Assembly (NCBI GenBank): GCA_030426465.1
Contig: JAUHYK010000004.1
Location: forward strand, 1 to 64,000
Direction of reading: 5' to 3'
From: Alphaproteobacteria bacterium
GTDB lineage: Bacteria; Pseudomonadota; Alphaproteobacteria; Caulobacterales; Parvularculaceae
Length of the DNA stretch: 64,000 nucleotides
The first letter of the stretch is position 1. The number at the start of each line of letters is the position of its first letter. Both the position numbers and the translations under genes were made by a program. Below, piece by piece: positions 35,652 through 43,461 of the stretch. The notes under the pieces were generated by a model. It did not search any database, was not told the origin of the DNA, and saw nothing but the letters and a program-made list of their open reading frames with translations.

Positions 35652-37012
35652 TCTTCAAACAGCTTTTTCACATCGCCATTTAGCTCGCCAAGGAAATGCG
35701 ACGCCGTAAATTCACCCATGGTGACGCCGCTTTTAGCGATCTTCACCAGCGGGTCGAGATAGGTCGTCTCGTCTTCTTTCAAATTACCCATGCGCGCGCG
35801 TTTCCTGAGGCCTTCGCGGGAAATTTCGAGAATTTCCAGCGCCACATCCTGAACCGTGCGGCCGCCGACTTCGGCGCGCAACCCGATTCTTGCGGCGTCA
35901 TCGCGCAAAGCCTCGCGCATGTCCGTCGTCCAGTCTTTTGCAACATCCCATGCGGCGGCGAGCGCATCGCCGTCATATAGCAGTCCGACCCAGAACGCCG
36001 GCAGCGCGCAAATGCGCGCCCAGGGGCCGCCATCGGCGCCGCGCATTTCAAGAAATTTCTTCAGGCGCACTTCGGGAAAGGCCGTAGACAGATGATCTTC
36101 CCAATCTTCCATGGTCGGCCGCTCGCCCGGCAAGGCGGGCAGTTTTCCGTCCAGAAAATCACGGAAGGATTGCCCCGCGGCGTCGATGAATTTATTGTTC
36201 CGGCGCACGAAATACATGGGCACATCGAGCATGTAATCGCGATAGCGCTCAAACCCGAACCCGTCCTCGAACACGAAATTCAAAAGCCCGGTGCGGTCAG
36301 GGTCAGTGTCGGTCCAGATATGCGCGCGCCAGGACGCGTAGCCTGAGAGCTTCCCTTCATAGAGACCCGAATTGGCGAACAGCGCCGTCGCAATCGGCTG
36401 TAGCGCGAGCGAGGTTTTGAACTTCATCGCCATGTCGGCCTCAGAAGAGAAGTCGAGATTGACCTGAACCGTGCAGGTCCGGTGCATCATGTCGAGGCCG
36501 AGATCGCCAACCTTGGGCATGTAGTTGCGCATGATGGTGTAACGCGCCTTGGGCATGTGTGGAATTTCCGCGCGCGTCCAGGTCGGCGTGAACCCCATGC
36601 CGAGAAAGGCGACACCCAAAGGATCGCAAACCTTTTTCACCGCTTCGAGATGACGATGCACCTCGTCACAGGTCTGGTGAATATTTTCCAGCGGCGCCCC
36701 GGACAGCTCAAACTGTCCACCGGGCTCTAGGCTGACGCTCGCGCCCTCGCCTTTCAGGCCAATGGGGTTGCCGTTTTCGGCGATAATGTCCCAGCCGGTT
36801 TCCTGCCCGAGTTTCTCAAGGATAGCGCGGATGCCCGCTTCGCCTTCATAGGGGACAGGCTTTAGCGATGTGCGGCAGAACACGAATTTTTCATGCTCGG
36901 TGCCGATGCGCCACTCATCTTTGGGCTTACAGCCGCCCGCCAGATAGTCCGTTAACTGGTCAAGGGATTCGATTTTCGGCGACAGGCCGGTCTGTTCATT
37001 CGCAGTCGTCAC
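35639..37012 (-). CDS. gshA: Glutamate-cysteine ligase (alphaproteobacterial/plant type)
   Basis: This 457-residue protein is recognisable by KDEWRIGTEHEKFVF near the start, ENGNPIGLKGEGASVSLEPGGQFELSG, RAEIPHMPKARYTIMRNYMP, DLGLDMMHRTCTVQVNLDFSSEADM, and a C-terminal KYL/EECKY end. These are signatures of the plant/proteobacterial GshA class, which differs from the E. coli type. It makes gamma-glutamylcysteine, the first step of glutathione synthesis, in the cytoplasm. gshB is not in the window. In many alphaproteobacteria gshA lies next to rsmE, as here (93 bases). Confidence 0.95.
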   Translation of the reverse strand: MTTANEQTGLSPKIESLDQLTDYLAGGCKPKDEWRIGTEHEKFVFCRTSLKPVPYEGEAGIRAILEKLGQETGWDIIAENGNPIGLKGEGASVSLEPGGQFELSGAPLENIHQTCDEVHRHLEAVKKVCDPLGVAFLGMGFTPTWTRAEIPHMPKARYTIMRNYMPKVGDLGLDMMHRTCTVQVNLDFSSEADMAMKFKTSLALQPIATALFANSGLYEGKLSGYASWRAHIWTDTDPDRTGLLNFVFEDGFGFERYRDYMLDVPMYFVRRNNKFIDAAGQSFRDFLDGKLPALPGERPTMEDWEDHLSTAFPEVRLKKFLEMRGADGGPWARICALPAFWVGLLYDGDALAAAWDVAKDWTTDMREALRDDAARIGLRAEVGGRTVQDVALEILEISREGLRKRARMGNLKEDETTYLDPLVKIAKSGVTMGEFTASHFLGELNGDVKKLFEECKY

Positions 37013-37105
37013 ATCACTCTCCGGCAGATGCCGCTATAGCTTTATCCCGCTCTATCCCCTGAGAGCCGGAACGCCAAGCGTTAAGACCATCACGCTCTCG
37101 CGACA

Positions 37106-37876
37106 TTAATTCCGGCGCCAGTCGCCGAGCGCCGCCTGCCACAGAACCAGCGCTGCAATCGCCGCTGTATCGGCGCGTAAAATACGGGGACCGAGCGTCG
37201 CAGGCGTCACAAATGACTTCGCTCTCAGTTCATGGCGCTCGCTGACTGAAAAGCCGCCCTCAGGGCCGGTGAGCACCGCCCAGCTATCAGCATTGCTATC
37301 GGCGCTCTTTAGAGCATCTAACACAGGCAGCGCGCGGCCTTCGCGCCCACCCCACTCTTCGGTCTCATCATCGCCAGCCTCGTCGCAGAACAAAAGACGC
37401 CGGCCTTCCGACCAATCACCCAACAGTTTTGCAAATTTTATTGGTTCGCCTACGGAGGGAATGGTGAGCCGGCCACATTGCTCCGCCGCTTCCGTCGCAA
37501 TCGCCTGCAGGCGTTCAATGTTGAGTTTCGGCGCGACCGTGCGTTCGGTCAGGACGGGCTGAAGGCGCGCGGCGCCCACCTCCACCGCCTTTTGCACAAT
37601 GGTTTCAAGGGGACCGCGCTTCACCGGCGCGAAATACAAGGTCAAATCCGGTTCCGGTTCCTGATTGCGAGTCTTTTCACCCACCTGCGCGGCGCCGGCT
37701 TTCTTGCGGAACTCGACAATTTTCGCGGCGAACTCACCGTCCTTGCCGTTGAACAGGCGGACCTCGTCGCCCTCCGCCCGGCGCAGGACGTTTTTCAGAT
37801 AATGCACCTGCTCCGCCGACAACGGCGCGGGAAGACCCGGATGCAAAGGCCCGTCGATATAGAGGCGTGGAATCAT
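37106..37876 (-). CDS. rsmE: 16S rRNA m3U1498 methyltransferase
   Basis: The 256 residues include an N-terminal PUA-like domain (HYLKNVLRRAEGDEVRLFNGKDGEF), then the SPOUT knot with YFAPVKRGPLETIVQKAVEVGA, LTGPEGGFSVSERHEL and LGPRILRADTAAIAALVLWQ. RsmE uses SAM to methylate U1498 in the decoding site of 16S rRNA. It is translationally coupled to the upstream phosphatase-like gene by an ATGA overlap. Confidence 0.95.
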   Translation of the reverse strand: MIPRLYIDGPLHPGLPAPLSAEQVHYLKNVLRRAEGDEVRLFNGKDGEFAAKIVEFRKKAGAAQVGEKTRNQEPEPDLTLYFAPVKRGPLETIVQKAVEVGAARLQPVLTERTVAPKLNIERLQAIATEAAEQCGRLTIPSVGEPIKFAKLLGDWSEGRRLLFCDEAGDDETEEWGGREGRALPVLDALKSADSNADSWAVLTGPEGGFSVSERHELRAKSFVTPATLGPRILRADTAAIAALVLWQAALGDWRRN

Positions 37877-38196
37877 CTCAAAAACTGCGGCACTTTCATA
37901 TGTAACAACTTGACCAGACTTTCGTCCATATATTCGAACTCATCGGGAATACCGAGAACTATCACCCTCTTGCCATTCAAATATTTTTTGAATTTCTTCG
38001 TGAGCTTGTTGCGATGAACACGCTCCATAACAAAAATAATATCCGCCCACTCAATCTGTTCAGGCGATAATTGCACAGCCGCATCATTCCCCAAACCAGC
38101 TGAATCACACTCAATATCGTCGAACTGGGCGAAAACATGCTCCGCCGTCGGGCTACGGAGTTTGTTTTGTGTGCATATAAAAAGAAGTTTTTGCAT
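37873..38196 (-). CDS. Low-molecular-weight protein-tyrosine-phosphatase-like protein (COG4551 type)
   Basis: The 107 residues begin MQKLLFICTQNKLRSPTAE with the phosphatase loop C-x5-R (CTQNKLR). FVMERVHRNKL and IPDEFEYMD follow, where the acidic residue may serve as general acid. It is shorter than typical LMW-PTPs (about 150 residues) and matches the small COG4551-type family. The gene is clearly more A+T-rich than rsmE and ubiA beside it, which hints at later acquisition. Its stop overlaps the rsmE start. The substrate is unknown. Confidence 0.8.
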   Translation of the reverse strand: MQKLLFICTQNKLRSPTAEHVFAQFDDIECDSAGLGNDAAVQLSPEQIEWADIIFVMERVHRNKLTKKFKKYLNGKRVIVLGIPDEFEYMDESLVKLLHMKVPQFLR

Positions 38197-38298
38197 TTCC
38201 GGTTCTTAGCCAAAACTAACCATCAGGTAATTCAAAAAATGATGTCGTCGGCAAAACATCCTTTTGCGTACTGGCCGGGCGCGCGCTAGAGAAGGCCC

Positions 38299-39234
38299 GT
38301 GACCAACACCGCCCCCATAACCACCCCTGACGCCGTACCCGGCAATTGGGTCGCCCGCACGCCCGGTTTTGCGCAGCCCTATCTGCGGCTGATGCGCGCC
38401 GACCGGCCGGTGGGAACGTGGCTTTTGCTCATTCCCTGTTTCTGGGGGCTCGCGATTGCCGCCGCCGCCGGTTACGCAGGACTTCACCTTCTCTGGTATG
38501 CGGCGTTGATGTCCGTGGGCGCCTATGTGATGCGCGGAGCGGGCTGCGCCTATAACGACATTGTCGACCGCGACTTTGACGCCAAGGTCGAACGCACGGC
38601 GCTCAGACCCATCCCCGCCGGACAGATTTCCGTGAAACAGGCCTGGGGGTTTCTGGTCTTTCTCTCCTTTATCGGCCTCACCGTATTGTTGCAGTTCAAC
38701 CGCTTCACGATCTTGCTCGGCATTGGCTCGCTGGCGCTGGTCGCCGCCTATCCCTTCATGAAACGCATCACCTGGTGGCCGCAGGCATGGCTCGGCCTCA
38801 CTTTCAACTGGGGCGCGCTTGTGGGCTACGCCGCAGCAGCGGGAAAACTCGATGCGCAAGCTTTCGCGATCTACGCCGCTGGAATTTGCTGGACGCTTTT
38901 TTACGACACCATCTACGCCCATCAGGACACGGAGGATGACGCGCTGATCGGCGTCAAATCCACGGCCCTGCGGCTTGGCCGGAAAACACTGCCCGCACTT
39001 GGCCTCTTCTTCGCCATGACCATCACCCTCTTCGCGCTTGCCGGGACAATCATCCACGCCGACGCGCTTTATTACGTCATGCTGTTGCCGGCGGCGGCGC
39101 ATTTCGTCTGGCAGTTGAAACATCTCGATATTCACAACAGCAACATCTGCCTCAGCCTGTTCAAATCGAACCGCGATGCGGGGCTTCTCCTTCTGCTCTC
39201 GCCGCTTTGTGAACTCGCCATCCGTTCTCTTTGA
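38299..39234 (+). CDS. ubiA: 4-hydroxybenzoate polyprenyltransferase
   Basis: The 311 residues contain about eight or nine spans, with both Asp-rich prenyl-diphosphate motifs: NDIVDRDFDAKVERT (about 90-104) and DTIYAHQDTEDD (about 205-216). It joins the polyprenyl tail to 4-hydroxybenzoate in ubiquinone synthesis at the inner membrane. RADRPVGTWLLLIPCFWGLA near the start is typical of UbiA rather than COX10 or MenA. It stands alone, divergent from the phosphatase/rsmE pair. Confidence 0.95.
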   Translation: MTNTAPITTPDAVPGNWVARTPGFAQPYLRLMRADRPVGTWLLLIPCFWGLAIAAAAGYAGLHLLWYAALMSVGAYVMRGAGCAYNDIVDRDFDAKVERTALRPIPAGQISVKQAWGFLVFLSFIGLTVLLQFNRFTILLGIGSLALVAAYPFMKRITWWPQAWLGLTFNWGALVGYAAAAGKLDAQAFAIYAAGICWTLFYDTIYAHQDTEDDALIGVKSTALRLGRKTLPALGLFFAMTITLFALAGTIIHADALYYVMLLPAAAHFVWQLKHLDIHNSNICLSLFKSNRDAGLLLLLSPLCELAIRSL

Positions 39235-39293
39235 CCGGCGGAAGCGTTACATAACGGGCCTTGTTGACGCTCAAGCCTGCGAGGACTACGCAC

Positions 39294-39803
39294 ATGCCCC
39301 GACTGACCCGCCGCCATTTGACTCTTTCCCTTCTGGGCGCGGCTGCAGGCTGCGGCGTGCAAACACAGGATAAAGCAATGGCCAAGAACCCTGATCCGTC
39401 TTCCATTCCCGATTACGATAAATGGCAGCTTTCAAATGCGGAATGGAAAGAGCGCCTGTCGCCGGAGGCCTATTCGGTCCTGCGCCGCGAAGCGACGGAG
39501 CGCGCTGGCACGAGCCCCCTGAATGAGGAAAAGCGCGAAGGCGTTTTCGCCTGCGCCGGCTGCGGGTTGGATCTTTTCAAATCGGAAACCAAATTTGAAA
39601 GCGGCACGGGCTGGCCGTCTTTCTGGGACTATATTCCCGGCGCGCTCGGCACCAAGACCGACATCAAGCTGATTGTTCCGCGCACCGAATATCATTGCGC
39701 GCGTTGCGGCGGCCATCAGGGCCATGTCTTCAAGGATGGCCCGGCGCCGACCGGTCTGCGCTATTGCAACAACGGTGTCGCGCTGACCTTCAAGCCTGCA
39801 TAG
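39294..39803 (+). CDS. msrB: Peptide-methionine (R)-S-oxide reductase, probably exported
   Basis: The 169 residues include zinc-binding CAGCG and CARCGGHQGHVF pairs, GTGWPSFWDY and the catalytic RYCNNGVAL, giving a standard MsrB that reduces methionine-R-sulfoxide. The ATG at 39294, with a GAGGA box, opens MPRLTRRHLTLSLLGAAAGCG, which reads as a Tat signal (RRHLTL) with a lipobox-like AAGC. Export to the periplasm, perhaps as a lipoprotein, is therefore likely. A TTG at 39261 is a less likely start. The gene ends two bases from the convergent DUF2793 gene. Confidence 0.92.
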   Translation: MPRLTRRHLTLSLLGAAAGCGVQTQDKAMAKNPDPSSIPDYDKWQLSNAEWKERLSPEAYSVLRREATERAGTSPLNEEKREGVFACAGCGLDLFKSETKFESGTGWPSFWDYIPGALGTKTDIKLIVPRTEYHCARCGGHQGHVFKDGPAPTGLRYCNNGVALTFKPA

Positions 39804-39805
39804 AT

Positions 39806-41245
39806 TCATTGCCGCCCCCTGGGCGCCAGCGCTTTCACGCGCGCGTTCAACTCCTCGATCAGCACCGCCTGAATCTCCACGGTCTCCACCAGCCGCTGGA
39901 TCCATTCGCCTGCGGCGAGCCCCCGTTCCGGATCAAACACCGCCTCGTTCGGCATCGCAGAAAGATGCCGCTTTTCCTTCCAGTGCCGGGCGTAGCCGTC
40001 GAGCGTCAGCGGATCGTAATCGGTGCCAATGCGCGCCGCGAATTTGCGCATCGGTTCATGCGCGCGCGGCTCAATGCGCGCCGGCCCCGCATCGCGGATA
40101 ATCGATGCGCCAGTGTTCTCATCGATCGCCTCTTCCTGTTCCGGCCGGATGCGCCGGTCCGGCACGCGCGCATCCCACTTCGCCGCATCGACGGCGCCGT
40201 CTAGCGCCTGATCGAATACATAGCAGCTCAACAGTGAGTTATCGTCGTAAAACCCCTCCGCATTGATCGTCCCCGCGCCTTTCGCTCCGCCCGTCGGATT
40301 GCCGACAATGACGCTGCCGTCGCTGTTCTCAATGATAAAGTCGGTGCGCGCCACCCGCCCCTGAATAGAAAACTGTCCCGATGCGCCGGCGCCGGGACTA
40401 TACTGGAATGAAGCGCCCACCGTGGTTGCGACGCCCGCCACAGAAAAGGTCACCCGCCCGACGCTGGCGGCGCCCACATCAATGACCGCGCCCGCATTGT
40501 AGACGCCGGTTCCGACCACCAGGTCCGTCAGGGAGGTGCCGGAAACAGTCCCGCTCGCGCCGTTGACGAAAAGCTTTTCCCTAAACCCCGCATTGCCGTC
40601 ATCCTTGTCGATCACCAGCGCTTGCGTCCAGACGGCCCCGTCGGCGCTCACCTTCACCTGAAAATCATCATCGCCCGCAAGGCCAAGTTCCGCGCGTCCC
40701 GACGCGCCTGTCTGAAAAAGCAGCGCGCCCGTGTCGCCCGCAGCGTCCTTGTTGATTTTCACCTGACAATCGCCGGAGCCCGGCGTCACATCGTCATGGT
40801 TGAACAGGACAGCATCGGATTTGACGGCAAGCCTGTTTGTCGCATCCGCTGTCGTGTTGACGCCGAATTTCGCCGCGCTTTCAGAAGAGCCGCCCTCGCC
40901 GCCTGACAATGCAGCCCACGCGGCGCCGTCGTAAATGACAAGCTCATCATCGTCCGAGACCCACACGCGCAACCCTTCAAACGGCGCGATCAGGGCCCAG
41001 GCGCCGTCCTGATAAGCAACAAGATCGTGTGCTGCGTACCCGCTCCACACAGCGCCACTGGCGCCGGACGGCAAAATATATGCCTCGCCTTCCGCTGGCG
41101 AAGCAGGCTCCGCCGCAGTCGTGCGCGACAGGACGACACCCTGCACCAGCGCATCGAGACGCCGGAAAGTTTCGTTCACAGTCACATGTTTTTGCGCCTG
41201 ACTGGGCGCCACATAGGAAAGGGAAAGGCGGGGAGATTGCTCCAT
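39806..41245 (-). CDS. DUF2793 protein, phage/GTA-type fibre-like
   Basis: The 479 residues begin SPRLSLSYVAPSQAQKHVTVNETFRRLDALVQ, the hallmark opening of DUF2793, and continue with EGEAYILPSGASGAWSGY-like and DDELVIYDGAAW segments. The middle is beta-rich with tail-fibre-like composition (Ala/Gly/Val/Asp). The end has a helical KALAPRGRQ tail after EWIQRLVETVEIQAVLIEELN. DUF2793 is found in prophages and in gene-transfer-agent-related loci of alphaproteobacteria. No other phage or GTA gene is in the window. I use the ATG at 41245 with a GGAG box rather than the TTG at 41269. Confidence 0.82.
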   Translation of the reverse strand: MEQSPRLSLSYVAPSQAQKHVTVNETFRRLDALVQGVVLSRTTAAEPASPAEGEAYILPSGASGAVWSGYAAHDLVAYQDGAWALIAPFEGLRVWVSDDDELVIYDGAAWAALSGGEGGSSESAAKFGVNTTADATNRLAVKSDAVLFNHDDVTPGSGDCQVKINKDAAGDTGALLFQTGASGRAELGLAGDDDFQVKVSADGAVWTQALVIDKDDGNAGFREKLFVNGASGTVSGTSLTDLVVGTGVYNAGAVIDVGAASVGRVTFSVAGVATTVGASFQYSPGAGASGQFSIQGRVARTDFIIENSDGSVIVGNPTGGAKGAGTINAEGFYDDNSLLSCYVFDQALDGAVDAAKWDARVPDRRIRPEQEEAIDENTGASIIRDAGPARIEPRAHEPMRKFAARIGTDYDPLTLDGYARHWKEKRHLSAMPNEAVFDPERGLAAGEWIQRLVETVEIQAVLIEELNARVKALAPRGRQ

Positions 41246-41456
41246 CAACCGGCTCCGAAAGTTACGCAATATTCAACTGTGCGCATCCTACGGCCGCAGG
41301 CGAAGTGGTGGATAACTATTCACCAACACTGGAAAATATGCCCGAATTCAACAGATATGATGAAATTTCCGGGGCTCCGTTCAACTTATAGGGGTGCAAA
41401 AATTTGCCCCCGTGACGGATCGCTTTATATCCCCGATGAACAGCAAGGAGACGATG

Positions 41457-42326
41457 ATGCAAGACGGCGCACAAACCACAGCAGCGCAAGGCGCTGACAA
41501 CAACCTCGACATGGCGGTGACCTTTCTCGAAGGACTCGCAGAAAAGGCGGCCGCTTATTTGCCGAGCGTTGTCGGCGCGCTCATTGTCCTGATTGTCGGC
41601 CTCTGGGCTGCCGGCCGTGTCAAAAAAATTGTCGCCGCTGGCCTCGGACGTTCCGGCAGGATCGACGAAACCCTCAAAGGCTTTTTGTCATCGCTGGTTC
41701 ATTACGGGCTGATTGCACTGGTTCTGATTACAACACTGGGCATCTTCGGCGTGCCGACCACGAGCTTCGCCGCCATCATCGGCGCCGCCGGTCTCGCGAT
41801 CGGTCTGGCGCTTCAGGGAACGCTGGGTCACGTTGCGTCCGGCGTGATGATGCTGGGTTTCCGCCCCTTCGATGTCGGCGACTATGTGGAGGCGGCGGGC
41901 GTTGCGGGCTCCGTCAAACATATCGGGCTTTTCACCACTGAACTGGCGACCCCCGACAACAAGAAAATCATCGTTCCCAACGGAAAAATCTTCGATGATG
42001 TCATCACGAACTATTCGGGTTATGACACCCGCCGCATCGATCTCGTCTTCGGCATTTCCTATGCGGACGACATTGACAAGGCGATGGCGCTGATCAAATC
42101 GGAAGTCGAAAAAGAAAGCCGCGTCCACGGCGATCCGGAACCGGTGTTCGAAGTTGACAGCCTTGGCGATTCTTCCGTCAATATTCTCTGCCGCGTCTGG
42201 ATGGACCGCGCCGATTATTTTGGCGTGAAGTGGGCGCTGACCAAGGCCGTCAAACAAAGATTTGACGCCGACGGCGTCTCTATCCCCTTCCCCTGCCGCT
42301 CCGTTTACATGGAAAACGCCGCCTAG
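41457..42326 (+). CDS. Small-conductance mechanosensitive channel (MscS family)
   Basis: The 289 residues comprise three spans, the pore helix GAAGLAIGLALQGTLGHVASGVMMLGFRPFDVGDYV (Ala/Gly-rich TM3), and the beta domain with VPNGKIFDDVITNYS. It opens under membrane tension to release solutes after osmotic downshock. The ATG at 41457 (or 41454) follows an AAGGAG box; a GTG at 41394 would add about 20 residues without a box. It ends before two hairpins, one a clear intrinsic terminator. Confidence 0.93.
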   Translation: MQDGAQTTAAQGADNNLDMAVTFLEGLAEKAAAYLPSVVGALIVLIVGLWAAGRVKKIVAAGLGRSGRIDETLKGFLSSLVHYGLIALVLITTLGIFGVPTTSFAAIIGAAGLAIGLALQGTLGHVASGVMMLGFRPFDVGDYVEAAGVAGSVKHIGLFTTELATPDNKKIIVPNGKIFDDVITNYSGYDTRRIDLVFGISYADDIDKAMALIKSEVEKESRVHGDPEPVFEVDSLGDSSVNILCRVWMDRADYFGVKWALTKAVKQRFDADGVSIPFPCRSVYMENAA

Positions 42327-42346
42327 GTTCAAAGACTTCAGAACAA

Positions 42347-42378
42347 GCCGGATCATCGGAAATTTCTGATGATCCGGC
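42347..42378 (+). terminator. Hairpin downstream of mscS
   Basis: GCCGGATCATC and GATGATCCGGC form a perfect 11-base-pair stem with a ten-base loop, 20 bases after the mscS stop. It lacks a U-tract. It may stabilise the mRNA end or aid termination together with the next hairpin. Confidence 0.5.
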
Positions 42379-42418
42379 GCAAATCTCTCATCGCGGAACA
42401 TTTTTCAGCATGCGGAAC

Positions 42419-42442
42419 GCCGGCTTTTTGGGCCGGTTTTTT
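42419..42442 (+). terminator. Intrinsic terminator
   Basis: The stem CCGGC/GCCGG with a seven-base loop is followed by six T residues. It separates mscS from the collagen-like lipoprotein gene. Confidence 0.75.
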
Positions 42443-42468
42443 CTTGCACAATTTTCAGAAAATGTTTT

Positions 42469-42504
42469 GCATACCGCAAATTCCTGCGGAAATTCCGTAT
42501 ACGG
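42469..42504. promoter_or_regulatory. Palindromic A+T-rich element upstream of the collagen-like gene
   Basis: A perfect ten-base palindrome CCGTATACGG (42495-42504) is preceded by ACCGCAAATTCC and CGGAAATTCC, so AAATTCC occurs twice here and its complement GGAATT once more just downstream. Position between the terminator and the start at 42616 suggests a regulator-binding or promoter region. A TTGAAT box lies at the right edge. Confidence 0.35.
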
Positions 42505-42615
42505 TTTGAATTGGAATTAACATGAACACTCTAAGCTCTCGAAAGATAGGCCGATAAGACTTTGTGTGGTGAGCGCCCTGCAGAGTCAAAAATCAAGGCA
42601 TCAAGGGAGCTATCA

Positions 42616-43425
42616 ATGTCACGGACTTTATCTTTTAAACACGCGCTTGCGCTTTCATGCGCTTGCGCGTTTGCTGTATCCGCATGCAGCTCTAAGGGCA
42701 CGACGCGCGTATCAACCCTCGGCCAGACACGCAGCGTGGAAAAAGCAGGGCCGCAAGGCCCTCAAGGTGAGCAAGGACCAGCGGGAGCCCAAGGCTCTGC
42801 CGGCGCCGACGGCGCGGATGGCGGCATCAATATCGGTGAGACAGACCCGATGATCATCACGGGCACCACGAGGAATCTCCTCGCTGGAATATCGCTCGAG
42901 GCTGACGAAATCACCGGGAAGATAATTGGCGTCGCCGACGAGACCGGTCAGACCTTGTTACAGACGGACACCGGAGACCTTTATTCCCTCGTTGACGCCA
43001 ATGCGGTGCTCGGCGACGTCATCACTGCGTCGCTGACGGAAGCCACCCTTCTGGGGAATGGAGAGTCGCTCCTCGGCGTCAGTCTCCTTGCGGGCGAACA
43101 GCAGGGTGGCGACGCTGCGACCTTCGGCATAGGTTCTGGCGGCGAGCTCCTTACCTTTGACCAGACTGTAACGTCTGATCCTGAAGGCGCTGTCAGCGGC
43201 GCGTTGGCGTCGACGACCGGCGTAACCGAAGCCCTGCCCGTCGGCGGCCTTGATGGTGATGTGGTCGGCGATCTTACTGGCGATCTCGGCGGCGGGCTGA
43301 CTGGCGATCTTACCGGCGATCTCACCGATACGGTTGGCGACCTGCTCGATGACCCAACCGGAACGCTGGAAGACACTCTCGATACGGGCGACGGTCTGGT
43401 TGGCGGCCTTCTCGGCAACAACTAA
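42616..43425 (+). CDS. Collagen-like repeat lipoprotein
   Basis: The 269 residues are read from the ATG at 42616 with an AGGGAG box. The N-terminus has a signal peptide ending in a lipobox (AVSAC followed by SSKG), so a lipid anchor is expected. Next is a short collagen-like Gly-x-y run (GPQGPQGEQGPAGAQGSAG and GADGADGG). A beta-rich region (about 75-190) follows, then a Gly/Asp/Leu/Thr-rich low-complexity C-terminus built from repeats of GDLTGDL. No enzyme motif is visible. The next gene, 36 bases on, encodes a ShlB/FhaC-type outer-membrane transporter, so this protein may be its secreted or surface partner. It lacks the TPS domain of usual TpsA proteins. Confidence 0.8.
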   Translation: MSRTLSFKHALALSCACAFAVSACSSKGTTRVSTLGQTRSVEKAGPQGPQGEQGPAGAQGSAGADGADGGINIGETDPMIITGTTRNLLAGISLEADEITGKIIGVADETGQTLLQTDTGDLYSLVDANAVLGDVITASLTEATLLGNGESLLGVSLLAGEQQGGDAATFGIGSGGELLTFDQTVTSDPEGAVSGALASTTGVTEALPVGGLDGDVVGDLTGDLGGGLTGDLTGDLTDTVGDLLDDPTGTLEDTLDTGDGLVGGLLGNN

Positions 43426-43461
43426 CCCGCCCCTTCCCGCCTATACTGTCACGGGGCTTTC

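Noticed and set aside
38206..39135. Minus-strand frame of 309 codons across ubiA
   Set aside because: It lies fully under the well-supported ubiA gene, has a charged and compositionally odd product, and shows no ribosome-binding site.
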